64,000 bases of DNA from Anoplopoma fimbria (lineage: Eukaryota; Chordata; Actinopteri; Perciformes; Anoplopomatidae), in the NCBI RefSeq assembly GCF_027596085.1, contig NC_072451.1, positions 11,316,795-11,380,794 of the forward strand. The letters run 5' to 3'. The notes under the pieces are model-generated. The model searched no databases, had not been told where the DNA came from, and was given only the letters and a program-made list of their open reading frames with translations. Both the position numbers and the translations under genes were made by a program. Numbering within the stretch: the first letter of the stretch is position 1; each line of letters starts with the position of its first letter. Shown piece by piece: positions 41,201 through 47,745 of this stretch.

Positions 41201-44200
41201 AGAGTATTTCATTTTACTGTCAGGTGTTTTAAACATTACTGTTTAGTACGTAGAAATCCATATTCGTTATGAGAATTGATCTGGTTATTAATTATTCACA
41301 TTTAAAAGTGTTACTAAGTTTAAATCAGAGGTCTTTTTTTTTTTTTTTTTTTTTTTTTTAATCTGAGGAGCATTGTCAGAAAGAAGTTGAAGGACTGATA
41401 TAAGTGCCAGTTGAAGAAATTATCAAGAGTACGAATCCAAATGTCAAGGCATGATTTTAATTTCGGATGCTATGCTCTTTGTATGTTTCAGCTAGTTTAC
41501 ACCAAAACAGCTCCGTATAACTAAAACATCTCATCTGAGCTTTAACTTGTGGTGGCAGGTCACGTGTCACCTGTCCCCCATTTTAACCACTTATGATTGC
41601 TGAGTCGCTGGACACATTGTGTTCCATATTCCTCTGCCATTTAATCCGTTCCCAGGTAAATGGACAGATTATGAAAGGTATTCATGTTTGTGACATTGGG
41701 TTCAGACATACACATAATGACAGTGTTATCTATTTTGACATCATTAAACCATTTCACATGAGCCATACAAATGCCTTTTCAATCCAGCAAACATAACCGT
41801 ATAGGAATTTGCTGTCTTTTAAAGGGGTAATTTTTGGTATTGTTCGAGTTTTTGTGTCTGGCTAATAGTAACAACAATTTCTAAAATTGGGTCGGTATTG
41901 ATGGAGAACACTGCAGATGGCAGTCACTAAATTGGCTGCAATGTATTTACTCGAGACAACTCCTCATCGTCAGCGTACGTCTACTTGAAGTGCTTGTTAG
42001 TTCCTATAGCTAAAAAAAGCTAGTGTTCATCTTTAATATCTATTTTGTATTGCTGTGAAACATCTCCCTCAAACAACTCTCCAAGTTTCTCACCAAATTT
42101 GAACTCATCATTATTGCATTATAATTCACCCAATAACCAGTTGTACTGAGCAGAACTTGAAAGCATCATAATGCAAGTCAATGCAACCTTTGTTAACTTT
42201 AGCTACATTAAAGGCAGAACTGTGCTAGGGCAGACGGCCAGTCACTGTGATAACTCTAAATATCAATGAAAATATAAGTGTATGATCTATTTAGTTATTC
42301 AAAAAGTATTTAATGTTATTCCTCCACTGCCTTTTTTTGGACAACTTTTGGACTACAATGGACTTGTGACAAAGACATGTGTGTTTTCTTTACTCAACAT
42401 GAAGACCTTCCCTTATCTGATTATGACGCTAGACTATAATTGTGTTGTGTCCATCTATCTGGATGTAAAACTCTGTTCAGACACTCTTCCCTCTGGAAGG
42501 CCAGATCAATCATGTTACATGCAATATTGGCAGAGGATGAAGTCGGCCCTACTGAGCAGTGCAGATCCGCACACACATTTAATATTACAAATGACAGCAC
42601 ATAAGTTTTTAATAAGGTGTGATGTAAATCTTACATCATTCATTGCTGCAGTGGAATTATTAATGGCTATTAGCACATAATGGGCCACCAGTGAGGCCTC
42701 CTGATCAGCCACAGAACTGTAAAACTGTAGCCTGAACTGACCAAAAGATCAATCTTAGAAGCAGACTGTATACTAGTAGAGTACCATAACATTGCATTAC
42801 TTTAATTATTTAAAATAGAATAATATTATTGTATTGGTAAGGGTGGCTTAATAGTACATTTAAACTTGTAAAAAAAAAAAAAGCAACAGCCCCAGCATGT
42901 TCAATATGTACAATGTATAAGAAAGAGGTGAAAATAAGCCACTAAGAGCTGTTTGATGTGTTGTTATAGCCATAAAATGAGTGAATCGGAAAAGATCTGT
43001 GATTCCTGACGGCCGCAATATTATCTCCCCACTCCAGATTTCAAATCATTAAAATAAATATTTATTAAATCAGATGATGTAGTTGTTGGATATGTTTTGA
43101 ATTGGATGTCTGACTGTCCGTCATAATCAAATCGGTTACATAATCGTGTTGGCGTTGCCTTGCGTGTTAGAGAATTGTCCTCCATAAAGCTTTTCCAACA
43201 AGCTTAATGAACACTTAATGACTAAATGTTTGGTTCTCCCTGATGTGCTCAAGAGAGAGCTACATGCACTCTGTTTCTATGGTGCCATCTGACACTCATG
43301 GTCCTATCTAGTGGCTGGCCATTCCAGAACAACAGCTAGCAACGCAGATCTGTGTCCTCGTTTCTGTAATTATCTCAGTCCTAAATACAAAAGTCATATT
43401 GTATTGAAGAGAGATGTAATTATTTTCTAAATTCAAGTTTTTATTTTACAAAATATTCTGCTCCGTTTTTATTGTTGTTAGCCTTTCAAAAACTTTATTT
43501 TCTCTAAGGTCAAAAACTGTTGCCTCTCCTGCACCCTCCCTTATTAACGTGGCAGTCTAGCAGCAATCTAGCAGCACCATAAATTACACGTATACAACCA
43601 CAAATGCACAAAATCTGACGTCATTAGAATTTCATTGGTGCTTTTTTAAATGTATATAAATATATACCCTACAACAATGGCGTGAGGCATACAGAAAGCA
43701 AGAGAAAAAGAGACTGAATATAGAACAGCATTCATAATATGCTTGGCATAATATAATTGACAGAAGTGGACCATTATCGTGGCCATATCGTCAACACCCA
43801 AGCCTTATACATGTCAAATAATATTTTTTCTAAAGAGCTACCTAAAGTGACAGAAACTATACTATCACCTTGAATCATGTTCAAGTGGTCATTTTTCATG
43901 TTTGGTTTTAATTGGTTATAAAAATGGCTGCTATGATTCTGGCTAACACGCTGTGAGGATACCACGGCTCCATCGCACGGTCACTGCTGCGCAGACTCTG
44001 ACCCCAAGTGATGTCAAAAGCGCAAGATGGCAGGATTTTCAGCATATCATGGCCTCACTCCTTTACAGTGGGAGGAAATGATATCTTTATATACACTGTC
44101 TATGGTTCGAACAGCAGTGTTCCTGCACCTGCCCCAAAGCTCAGTACCAGAACCAATCCGTTGCCTGAAATGGTCTCTAAACCTAATCAGCAGTTAACAG

Positions 44201-46233
44201 TAACAAATTCTGGTGCAGAGTGGATAAATGACATGAGACTACTGTACCTTCCTTCTCGCATGTTATTTTCACTGCTTTCCTCCTGCAGTCGGTCATAGAC
44301 GGTTGCTTCCTCGGGTTTGATGTGCAGCCCGTGGAGCTGGTAAAAGGCTGCTGTGACAGTGTTGTGATCAGCCCCTTTTAATTCGCTCCAATAAAAACCA
44401 CATTTGGTAAACTCTAGTGTTTAGAATTGAGAATACCTCTGCATGACGTTGCTGATGTGTCAGTGAAAGCGTGGACAATCAGTTGATGTGTGTGTGTGTA
44501 TTTGAGTGTGTGCGTGAGCTGAACGAAAATGGAGACGTTTTCATGACAACTCGCACAAATCAAGTGCTTATTAGCATGCAAGCTTAGTTATGTCAGATGA
44601 GTAATGAGGATCAGATATGTTTTCATTGTGAGCAGGACGGCCCTGGACCTGCTCACCCCTCCACTGGAAACCAGCCGTTAATCTGCTCATTCATTCAGCT
44701 GTGTTTCTGAAGCACTCTAGCACTTCTCCCTAACATGTAATCTAGGCCACCGTTCACCTGCTCACACAGAGGGCAGGAGAAACGCTGCCTCTGCCTAAAA
44801 GCTTGTAGAGACCACCTGCTGTTTTGTGTGTGTGTGTGTTTAAAAGCCAGGTGGAAAGCTAGTGAAGTGTGTTTGTGTTGGCAAAGGTTGCCCATCTTGT
44901 TGAGTTCAGTGCCAAAGTTTGGCTTTGAAGGCTGAGTTGGCTGGTAACAGCATTTGTCTTTGTGCACTCAGTAATTCAAATGAGGCTGGAGCCCATTAAC
45001 CAACTTTATTCTTCTCACACACACACAAACTATAGGCCATATTAAATCTGTTTACATTTTTTCAAGATTACATTTAATTTTTTCCAAGTTAAATTTCAAA
45101 ACATCACCGTAATCAAATTTTTTACAACATTTCTTACCATATGGCGATTAATGAAATTGCAAAAATTCAAGACATCAGTATTCAAAATTTTAATGAATAT
45201 CATTGAATTTGATTCATTCTTGCGACTCATGCTAGTCGTTTGGATATTGCTCAGGATGTTAAGTTGTAAATTTGTCCTTGGTGAACACAGAGAGCAGAGG
45301 ACAGAAGTAGTGTGCCCATAAACTACTAAAACAAAGCAGAGTGGTTTCCTTCTGTTCATTTGGCTTAGACACTGTGAGAAAACGCTGACAATGGAAGGGA
45401 AAACCCTGATTTTCATAAACTGCATCCACATTGTGACAAATTCCATTTAATTTCACAGTTGATTTGACTTTTATTCAAAAAATCTTGACTCCCTTCATGT
45501 TTTTCACATAGTGGAACCCAGAGGGTCCTACACATAACAACCGATGTCATGGCTCAGGCTTTAATGGGTGCTGGTATGGAACGGAGTTAAATGGCTGAGT
45601 GAACACTTGTGTAACATTCATTCACACATGCACTGGTGCTTTCTTGTTTCAAATAATAACACCATTTCCTCCTGCTAACAGCTTGTTTAAGGTCATTTAA
45701 AGGATACTTTAGTTTATCAAAACAAACTTTAAAAAAAAAAAATTGCTTTCGGTTATTATAACAAAGTAATTCCTGAGATCTGGAAACACAGTAGGAATGT
45801 TAGAACGAAATCTGATGGCACAACAAGCAGTGAGACAATCAAACAGCTTTAAGCCAGCAATGTAAATTATGTAGACCACTTAATGGGAGGTAGACGCAAA
45901 GGTAAGCACACAGTGAAATATCAGCGCAGGATTCCTGTGTACACACTAGTGACATGTGTTTTACCACATTGGACTTTGTAGTAGTGATGTCATAGCGTTG
46001 AGCCTTGTGCAGAAAAACATGACTAAGAGCCAAGTTTTAATAAACCAGAGTGATCCTTTCACAACACAACTGGGTGTTTTCTCTCCTCTCCTTCACATCC
46101 ATGTTTTCTCTTTCTCATTTGTTTCTCTGGTTTCTATTTACAGGCACGCCACTCCCCCTCCATGGTCAACCTGCCTTCCATGTTTGAGAGGAAGTACCAC
46201 ACATTCAGTCGTTCCACCACCCACCTCTTTTGA
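1924..46233 (+). CDS. ect2: ECT2, Rho guanine-nucleotide exchange factor (24 spliced coding exons, 907 aa)
   Basis: ECT2 loads GTP on RhoA at the cell equator, where centralspindlin (RACGAP1/MKLP1) recruits it to drive cytokinesis; in interphase it is largely nuclear. The joined exons total 2724 nt including the stop, with every junction in phase. Visible in order: BRCT0 (about 44-160), BRCT1 (about 168-252, with LCFTGF and [10 protein letters not shown]), BRCT2 (about 262-356, ending [13 protein letters not shown]), a linker with RKRRR and PPRKRPS nuclear-localisation signals, a DH domain (about 448-645, with [10 protein letters not shown] and RPVQRLP), a PH domain (about 665-797) and a basic tail ending in SRSTTHLF. 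Length and order match vertebrate ECT2 (about 883-914 aa). The ATG at 1924 (MADSSILT) matches the family N-terminus. BRCT repeats are known to autoinhibit DH-PH and bind phospho-RACGAP1. Individual exons are listed separately. Confidence 0.97.
2622..2701 (+). CDS. ect2: ect2 exon 3 (residues 45-71, start of BRCT0)
   Basis: Encodes [19 protein letters not shown] and onward, matching the family's IETRVILV strand at the start of BRCT0. Acceptor tatcccag|, donor CTGCAG|gtaaat. Enters phase 1, leaves phase 0. A (TC)n(TG)n tract lies at 2516-2556 upstream. Confidence 0.95.
4700..4840. repeat. dispersed repeat segment (copy A)
   Basis: Shares diverged phrases with about 41990-42240, such as AATCTATTTT, CATTGCTG and AACATCTCC followed by TCAAACAACT. 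The family is not named here. Confidence 0.45.
7430..7620. repeat. dispersed repeat segment shared with intron 22
   Basis: Shares GAATAG...AGTCCACCTTAAA.GTCAGC and TTTTGAC.GATTAAT with about 34240-34460. The copies are diverged. Confidence 0.4.
8772..8864 (+). CDS. ect2: ect2 exon 4 (residues 72-102, BRCT0)
   Basis: Encodes [18 protein letters not shown] through MIKSIVNM, aligning with the family's IKIMEVPVIKIKES segment. Acceptor tttttacag|, donor AATATG|gtacag. 93 nt, phase 0 at both ends. It is isolated between introns of 6.1 and 1.7 kb. Confidence 0.95.
8865..10554 (+). other. ect2 intron 4, no gene
   Basis: 1.7 kb of unique-looking intron with a short (TG)n at about 9820; nothing else recognised. 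Confidence 0.6.
10555..10737 (+). CDS. ect2: ect2 exon 5 (residues 103-163, end of BRCT0)
   Basis: Contains [20 protein letters not shown] followed by [12 protein letters not shown], the conserved end of BRCT0. Acceptor tttag|, donor GACGAA|gtaagt. 183 nt, phase 0 at both ends. Confidence 0.97.
10738..12711 (+). other. ect2 intron 5, no gene
   Basis: About 2 kb, containing an (ATT)n microsatellite at about 11397-11452 and a G/A-rich stretch near 11980-12020. No coding signal on either strand. Confidence 0.6.
11397..11452. repeat. (ATT)n microsatellite
   Basis: Uninterrupted ATT trinucleotide run. Confidence 0.9.
12712..12801 (+). CDS. ect2: ect2 exon 6 (residues 164-193, start of BRCT1)
   Basis: Encodes [19 protein letters not shown], the first strand and turn of BRCT1. 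Acceptor cgcag|, donor GAAATG|gtgagt. 90 nt, phase 0 at both ends. Confidence 0.97.
12802..14007 (+). other. ect2 intron 6, no gene
   Basis: 1.2 kb with a short (ATT)n at 13386-13414 and an A-run at about 13460; otherwise nothing recognised. Confidence 0.6.
14008..14115 (+). CDS. ect2: ect2 exon 7 (residues 194-229, BRCT1)
   Basis: Encodes [20 protein letters not shown], the glycine turn and phosphate-pocket side of BRCT1. Acceptor catgtag|, donor TACAGG|gtttgt (a weaker donor). 108 nt, phase 0 at both ends. Confidence 0.96.
14865..14938 (+). CDS. ect2: ect2 exon 8 (residues 230-254, end of BRCT1)
   Basis: Encodes [19 protein letters not shown], with the BRCT signature tryptophan. Acceptor ctctcag|, donor GAAGT|gtaagt. 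Leaves phase 2, completed by exon 9 as valine. Confidence 0.96.
15530..15660 (+). CDS. ect2: ect2 exon 9 (residues 254-298, start of BRCT2)
   Basis: Encodes [20 protein letters not shown], almost identical to the family sequence at the start of BRCT2. Acceptor gttaag|, donor CACG|gtcagt, phase 1 out. Confidence 0.97.
16051..16163 (+). CDS. ect2: ect2 exon 10 (residues 298-335, BRCT2)
   Basis: Encodes [20 protein letters not shown] then KKLYVVKQE. Acceptor gtctaag|, donor CAGGAG|gtaggt. Enters phase 1, leaves phase 0. Confidence 0.97.
16661..16723 (+). CDS. ect2: ect2 exon 11 (residues 336-356, end of BRCT2)
   Basis: Encodes [20 protein letters not shown] plus K, the last helix of BRCT2. Acceptor tttggtag|, donor GAGAAG|gtgagt. 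63 nt, phase 0 at both ends. Confidence 0.97.
16880..17410 (-). mobile_element. degraded LINE 3' fragment, minus strand, in intron 11
   Basis: On the minus strand the sequence resembles the last part of an L2/CR1-like reverse-transcriptase ORF: a run corresponding to '[12 protein letters not shown]' and 'LTLWNAFPV' where these elements have 'APRLWNSLP'-type residues. It contains stops and frameshifts. Boundaries are approximate. Confidence 0.5.
17768..17993 (+). CDS. ect2: ect2 exon 12 (residues 357-432, NLS linker)
   Basis: Carries [18 protein letters not shown] and [20 protein letters not shown]: two basic clusters forming the family's nuclear-localisation region, with a TP motif next to the first. 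In the family this linker is phosphorylated in mitosis, which relieves autoinhibition. Acceptor ctacag|, donor GGCAG|gtagga, phase 1 out. It faces a 4-kb intron with two candidate cassette exons. Confidence 0.96.
18064..20545 (-). mobile_element. 5'-truncated L2-type LINE, minus strand, in intron 12
   Basis: The minus strand encodes reverse transcriptase: [19 protein letters not shown] (fingers), [29 protein letters not shown] (first catalytic Asp), [18 protein letters not shown] and the catalytic [11 protein letters not shown]. The main open part is 19527-20393; a further ORF piece at 19165-19443 ([20 protein letters not shown]) is in another frame, so the copy is broken. The 5' end stops inside the RT fingers near 20545, with no endonuclease. 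The 3' UTR contains three tandem ~175-bp units. The 3' end reads, on the minus strand, GGGCTATACAAAATAAACTG and then ATTGAATTGAA, the L2-style tail. Non-LTR elements of this clade copy themselves by target-primed reverse transcription. Confidence 0.9.
18451..18925 (-). repeat. three ~175-bp tandem units in the LINE 3' UTR
   Basis: Units begin at about 18451, 18625 and 18801 (plus coordinates, GTAGCAGT.GG.GTCAG) and share CACGA..AC.GTCCA, GAAACCTGC and GCGAGAAAGCA. The copies are diverged. The second LINE copy (55674-56279) has one unit. Confidence 0.8.
20672..20854 (+). CDS. candidate cassette exon 12a (61 codons, Arg-rich), unproven
   Basis: A strong acceptor (cctcttaatttcag|) and a fair donor (TCTACAG|gtcagg) bound 183 nt. 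This reads without a stop in the frame set by exon 12 (phase 1 in and out), so inclusion would add 61 residues to the linker. The peptide is very basic ([16 protein letters not shown]) then acidic ([10 protein letters not shown]). It lies just outside the 5' end of a minus-strand LINE. Purine-rich intron sequence can stay open by chance, so this is a hypothesis. Confidence 0.3.
21777..21857 (+). CDS. candidate cassette exon 12b (27 codons), unproven
   Basis: 81 nt between gagtctgcag| and GGGATCG|gtgcat fits the phase-1 junction between exons 12 and 13 and has no stop. It reads [20 protein letters not shown] then MSTPGI, a Ser/Asn-rich, protein-like linker with one TP site. Mammalian ECT2 has extra linker residues at this place that the exon 12-13 join lacks. 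The donor is weak (gtgcat). Confidence 0.35.
22010..22134 (+). CDS. ect2: ect2 exon 13 (residues 432-473, start of DH)
   Basis: Encodes [19 protein letters not shown] and then [18 protein letters not shown], conserved region 1 of the DH (RhoGEF) domain, which contacts the GTPase switch. Acceptor cctccag|, donor CTACAG|gtagtg. Enters phase 1, leaves phase 0. Confidence 0.97.
22135..23417 (+). other. ect2 intron 13, no gene
   Basis: 1.3 kb, T-rich near 22340-22500; no coding or repeat signal I can name. Confidence 0.5.
23418..23537 (+). CDS. ect2: ect2 exon 14 (residues 474-513, DH)
   Basis: Encodes [20 protein letters not shown] and [17 protein letters not shown], the DH helix containing the FGSIPEI motif. 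Acceptor ttgtaag|, donor ATAAAG|gtagtg. 120 nt, phase 0. Confidence 0.97.
23659..23727 (+). CDS. ect2: ect2 exon 15 (residues 514-536, DH)
   Basis: Encodes [19 protein letters not shown]. Acceptor ccttcag|, donor AATTAT|gtgagt. 69 nt, phase 0, only 121 nt after exon 14. Confidence 0.96.
23728..24480 (+). other. proximal ect2 intron 15, no gene
   Basis: Unique-looking intron sequence; nothing recognised. Confidence 0.4.
24490..24790 (+). repeat. dispersed fish repeat (SINE- or MITE-like) in intron 15
   Basis: The stretch beginning CTTAAAGTGGCCCTATTATG and continuing with TTTAGTGTG, ACATGTAAAAGGTC and CTCCATTGAATT is a sequence type I recall as common in teleost introns. Its class is uncertain and no clear terminal repeats are visible. 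Confidence 0.5.
24940..25050 (+). CDS. ect2: ect2 exon 16 (residues 537-573, DH)
   Basis: Encodes [20 protein letters not shown] then PRFHAFLK. Acceptor tctctccag|, donor CTCAAG|gtatga. 111 nt, phase 0. A dispersed repeat and an AT-rich tract lie directly upstream. Confidence 0.97.
25051..26830 (+). other. ect2 intron 16, no gene
   Basis: 1.8 kb, AT-rich, no coding or mobile-element signal recognised. Confidence 0.5.
26831..26927 (+). CDS. ect2: ect2 exon 17 (residues 574-606, DH catalytic core)
   Basis: Encodes [19 protein letters not shown], conserved region 3 of the DH domain, the most conserved stretch of RhoGEFs. Acceptor cctcag|, donor AATG|gtatca, phase 1. A (CA)n microsatellite begins only a few bases inside the following intron. 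Confidence 0.97.
26933..26989. repeat. (CA)n microsatellite touching the exon 17 donor
   Basis: About 28 uninterrupted CA units begin at intron position 6, directly after the donor gtatca. Confidence 0.95.
27226..27307 (+). CDS. ect2: ect2 exon 18 (residues 606-633, DH)
   Basis: Encodes [20 protein letters not shown] and SLKEVM. Acceptor catcag|, donor ATGAC|gtgagt, phase 2 out. Confidence 0.97.
27308..28772 (+). other. ect2 intron 18, no gene
   Basis: 1.5 kb of intron, nothing recognised. Confidence 0.5.
28773..28851 (+). CDS. ect2: ect2 exon 19 (residues 633-659, end of DH)
   Basis: Encodes [20 protein letters not shown] then EVDGCP, the last DH helix leading into the PH domain. Acceptor cccactag|, donor TGTCCT|gtaagt. 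Enters phase 2, leaves phase 0. Confidence 0.97.
29100..30400 (-). mobile_element. degenerate Jockey/CR1-like LINE fragment, minus strand, in intron 19
   Basis: Reading the minus strand from about 30400 downwards, several frames give LINE protein pieces in the right order. These are an endonuclease end [16 protein letters not shown], a linker with [14 protein letters not shown] residues, GPDII with [14 protein letters not shown], then RT N-terminal residues MKCCEKLV and [20 protein letters not shown]. Many frameshifts and stops interrupt it and the catalytic YADD part is absent. Elements with [16 protein letters not shown] at this place are known non-LTR retrotransposons of fish. Confidence 0.75.
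30505..30624 (+). CDS. ect2: ect2 exon 20 (residues 660-699, start of PH)
   Basis: Encodes [19 protein letters not shown] and [13 protein letters not shown], the first strands of the PH domain. Acceptor tctgcag|, donor CTTGAA|gtgaga. 120 nt, phase 0. Confidence 0.97.
30625..31760 (+). other. proximal ect2 intron 20, no gene
   Basis: Contains a (GT)n at 31541-31567 and a small inverted repeat at about 31308-31338; otherwise nothing recognised. Confidence 0.5.
31776..31835. repeat. (CT)n microsatellite
   Basis: About 29 CT units in intron 20. Confidence 0.95.
31995..32056. repeat. (CA)n microsatellite
   Basis: About 30 CA units in intron 20. Confidence 0.95.
32161..32315 (+). repeat. direct duplication around (CA)n at the exon 21 acceptor
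   Basis: The 34-nt run starting GCCGTCTGATTTTGTGCATC occurs at 32184-32217 and again, identically, at 32282-32315. Each is preceded by TTTCTTCCCATTT (32161 and 32266). A (CA)n fills the space. The second copy includes the branch-point and pyrimidine-tract zone of exon 21. Confidence 0.9.
32328..32466 (+). CDS. ect2: ect2 exon 21 (residues 700-746, PH)
   Basis: Encodes [20 protein letters not shown] and [20 protein letters not shown]. Acceptor ctctatag|, donor ACAGAGG|gtaaca, phase 1 out. The acceptor region is duplicated about 98 bp upstream. Confidence 0.97.
32467..33687 (+). other. ect2 intron 21, no gene
   Basis: 1.2 kb, nothing recognised. Confidence 0.5.
33688..33842 (+). CDS. ect2: ect2 exon 22 (residues 746-797, end of PH)
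   Basis: Encodes [20 protein letters not shown] and then [18 protein letters not shown], the C-terminal PH helix with its tryptophan. Acceptor gcttcag|, donor GATGCG|gtgaga. Enters phase 1, leaves phase 0. Confidence 0.97.
34240..34460. repeat. dispersed repeat segment shared with intron 3
   Basis: Diverged counterpart of 7430-7620, in the same orientation. Confidence 0.4.
34461..35212 (+). other. distal ect2 intron 22, no gene
   Basis: No coding or named repeat signal; AGCAGGGGGCGATG near 34940 is a fragment often seen in fish repeats. Confidence 0.4.
35213..35320 (+). CDS. ect2: ect2 exon 23 (residues 798-833, basic tail)
   Basis: Encodes [20 protein letters not shown] plus KK, the start of the polybasic tail that in ECT2 helps membrane binding. 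Acceptor taaccag|, donor AAAAAG|gtaaag. 108 nt, phase 0. Confidence 0.96.
36420..36690 (+). repeat. dispersed teleost repeat in intron 23
   Basis: Contains GTGGTGGTCAAAGGTCACTG, TGACCTCACAAAACA and CCATAACTCAAGAATTC, phrases I recall from a very widespread fish repeat. It looks degenerate here, and a fainter relative may lie near 3350-3400. Confidence 0.55.
36760..36910 (+). repeat. second dispersed teleost repeat in intron 23
   Basis: Contains GCCAGCAGGGGGCGTCTCC, TATAGAAGTCTATGAGAAAA and TTCTCACTTGATTTATTACC, a repeat type common in fish genomes. Class not determined. Confidence 0.55.
37411..37449. repeat. (GT)n microsatellite at the exon 24 acceptor
   Basis: Interrupted (GT)n ends 4 bp before the TAG of the acceptor, so it forms the pyrimidine tract. 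Confidence 0.9.
37454..37588 (+). CDS. ect2: ect2 exon 24 (residues 834-878, basic tail)
   Basis: Encodes [20 protein letters not shown] and then a Ser-rich end GSSSTLA. The TP is in a basic context typical of the family tail. The acceptor gtgtgtgctag| uses a (TG)n microsatellite as its pyrimidine tract. Donor TGGCT|gtaagt. 135 nt, phase 0 at both ends, so skipping would keep the frame. Confidence 0.95.
37589..40091 (+). other. proximal ect2 intron 24, no gene
   Basis: 2.5 kb of AT-rich intron, with repeated TACT/TAGA-type short runs near 39470-39560. Nothing coding. Confidence 0.5.
40092..40655 (+). CDS. ect2: candidate alternative ect2 C-terminal exon (187 codons, Pro/Ser-rich)
   Basis: After gtgctctag| the sequence is open for 187 codons in the phase (0) left by exon 24, starting [19 protein letters not shown] and ending TSPRRETLL with TAA at 40653-40655. 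Joined to exon 24 it would give a protein of 1065 aa. The peptide is rich in P, S and N, with few acidic residues, and resembles the SRLSSTSSL-type Ser-rich family tail at its start. Possible internal donors at 40182 (CCA|gtcaga) and 40512 (CTCA|gtaggg) are both phase 0 and would allow an in-frame cassette of 30 or 140 codons spliced to exon 25. No AATAAA lies nearby; an ATTAAA is at 41743. Confidence 0.6.
   Translation: MSRSASTFSLNDSAKSSAVVQRSNSLDHPPVRARVPVCIRTPSSPAPNPAHSPRPNAAPGVNHSLRPVYCPSIQEPKSILHAPLLPQPAPVHSGPYTFQQSITSTRPPSTSIPAVRNSMPLNSRNSQPKLIPHVSRHLPSVGFQPRFPAPLPVNDKGRTFSESCRDPQAPLDPRKAALTSPRRETLL
40656..46143 (+). other. distal ect2 intron 24 (or 3' UTR of the alternative exon)
   Basis: Contains a 27-nt poly-T at 41333-41359, a dispersed repeat at about 41980-42240 and otherwise no recognised feature in 5.5 kb. 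Its first part would be 3' UTR if the exon at 40092 is used as a terminal exon. Confidence 0.5.
41980..42240. repeat. dispersed repeat segment (copy B)
   Basis: Diverged relative of 4700-4840, extending further into a stretch with CACCAAATTTGAACTCATC. I recall this type of sequence as widespread in fish genomes, but cannot classify it. Confidence 0.5.
46144..46233 (+). CDS. ect2: ect2 exon 25 (residues 879-907 and stop)
   Basis: Encodes [20 protein letters not shown] then STTHLF and TGA, matching the conserved vertebrate ECT2 C-terminus. Acceptor atttacag|, phase 0 in. This conserved end makes the exon 24-25 join the reference isoform. Confidence 0.96.
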   Translation, partial: ARHSPSMVNLPSMFERKYHTFSRSTTHLF

Positions 46234-46640
46234 GACACTGCCGCCCTGGGACCACCAGCCATCTCCCATCTTTCCGCTTAACAACAACACCTGACCGGAC
46301 AGATGTGTGTGTGTGTGTGTGTCTAAAGTCAGAGCTACCGGTCAGTTGTTGGCAAACTGGCATTTGTCCTCACACACTTTCCAAAACCAGAGGAAATTGC
46401 GTTCAGCCACATTTTGAAAAACACACTGAAGAATTGTCCAGCTACTGTTAGAGTGCTTCCTGAGACTTGGGCTTAGAAGGGTTGAAACGATAAACCAGTT
46501 GTTCATCACCCTGATGCATGAAATATGATGCATGCGGCTAAAACTGGTCTGTGTCTGTTGCTGAGAACTTGAATCCGACAAAGCAGTTTGGTGCGTCTTT
46601 CCAAACATATGCACTGCTTGGATTAAGACTGTGTCCCTAG

Positions 46641-46705
46641 GAGCTACCTGGAGGAGCTACCTGGAGGAGCTACCTGGAGGAGCTACCTGGAGGAGCTACC
46701 TGGAA
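46641..46705 (+). repeat. 13-bp minisatellite, five copies, in the ect2 3' UTR
   Basis: The unit GAGCTACCTGGAG is repeated five times head to tail; the last copy differs by one base. Confidence 0.9.
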
Positions 46706-47092
46706 CGGTACTGCACCATGCTGGGGTGTGTGTGTGTGTGGCTGTGTGTGTGTGTGTGTGTGTGTGTGGTAGAGAGTGTGATCATCTCTGTAATGTAAAG
46801 CTTGCTCTGCCCGTAAAAAATGAAGGATGCTCTGCTTTTAGTTGGCAACTGTTAATGGATTATCTCGACACAATTGTGTTTTGTTTTTTTTAGTTAATGT
46901 ACTTTACCACAGACCCATTTTGTGTTACTACGTTGGTAGAAACAACACTAACTATAGACCTGTCTGTCCTCTGGTTTAAACAGGGACTTTGTGTTGTCCA
47001 CAAATGTCCCTGGATGTTTTTTGGTTTTTTTCTCTCTGTTCTTCAGGAAAGTAAATTAACTTTAAATTTGAGATGTTTAGGTAATTCTATTT

Positions 47093-47098
47093 AATAAA
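47093..47098 (+). terminator. candidate ect2 poly(A) signal AATAAA
   Basis: First canonical hexamer after the stop codon, about 860 nt into the 3' UTR. A second canonical hexamer follows at 47722-47727. Confidence 0.45.
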
Positions 47099-47721
47099 TG
47101 CAGGTGGTTCAGCTCTCGTGTTTGATGTTCTAGTTAAAGTAACAAGGTTGACCTCTCTTTACTTTGCTCTGTGAGAGACCTTTATGCTAACTGACATTTA
47201 ATGTTGTTTTATTGTAGTGGGTAGACTTCTTTTCACCTGATATAATATCACTTACTGTAATTAACCCACTTTCAACATTTAAACTCATGATAGTTTCCAG
47301 CTTTTATAAAGCTTCTATTTTAACATTTGCGAGATTGAGTTGGATAAAAGCCCTTGTGCTCTTGTTCCCTGTACAGCCGTCCATGTTTTTAAAAGTCCTT
47401 TTACAGTGTGTCCGTGTATCTGTGTGTATGTTTCAGGAGGAATGCTGCATCAGTGTACATATTTATTCTTGAAAAATACTTTTTTTCTCTTGCTATTTAT
47501 GTTGTTTACCACTTCTACATCTGTTTTTCCTCTACTCTGTTTCATTGAGCTTCTTTATTCTGCTGTTGTTTCATCTCTGTATTAAATGCACTTAAAAATG
47601 TATCTGAAGATTTATGCTTTTTTTAATTTTTTGTATGTCTTTTATCACCAGCACATTATAAAACTTAATTCCATTCATTTGTAGTGGATGCTGACTAAAT
47701 ATACCAAGTCCTTTGTGTGAA

Positions 47722-47727
47722 AATAAA
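47722..47727 (+). terminator. candidate distal ect2 poly(A) signal AATAAA
   Basis: Canonical hexamer followed by a T/GT-rich stretch (tcctctttgtgtctc), which looks like a downstream element. Confidence 0.45.
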
Positions 47728-47745
47728 TCCATGCATTTCCTCTTT

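Larger units (their letters stand above)
46234..47745 (+). other. ect2: ect2 3' UTR, end approximate
   Basis: Possible poly(A) signals are AATAAA at 47093-47098, ATTAAA at 47581-47586 and AATAAA at 47722-47727; which is used cannot be told. The UTR carries (GT)n at about 46303-46321 and 46725-46768 and a 13-bp minisatellite. Confidence 0.6.

Noticed and set aside
46638..46705. Tandem GAGCTACCTGGAG units as a CRISPR-like array
   Set aside because: No spacers between units and a eukaryotic 3' UTR context; an ordinary minisatellite.
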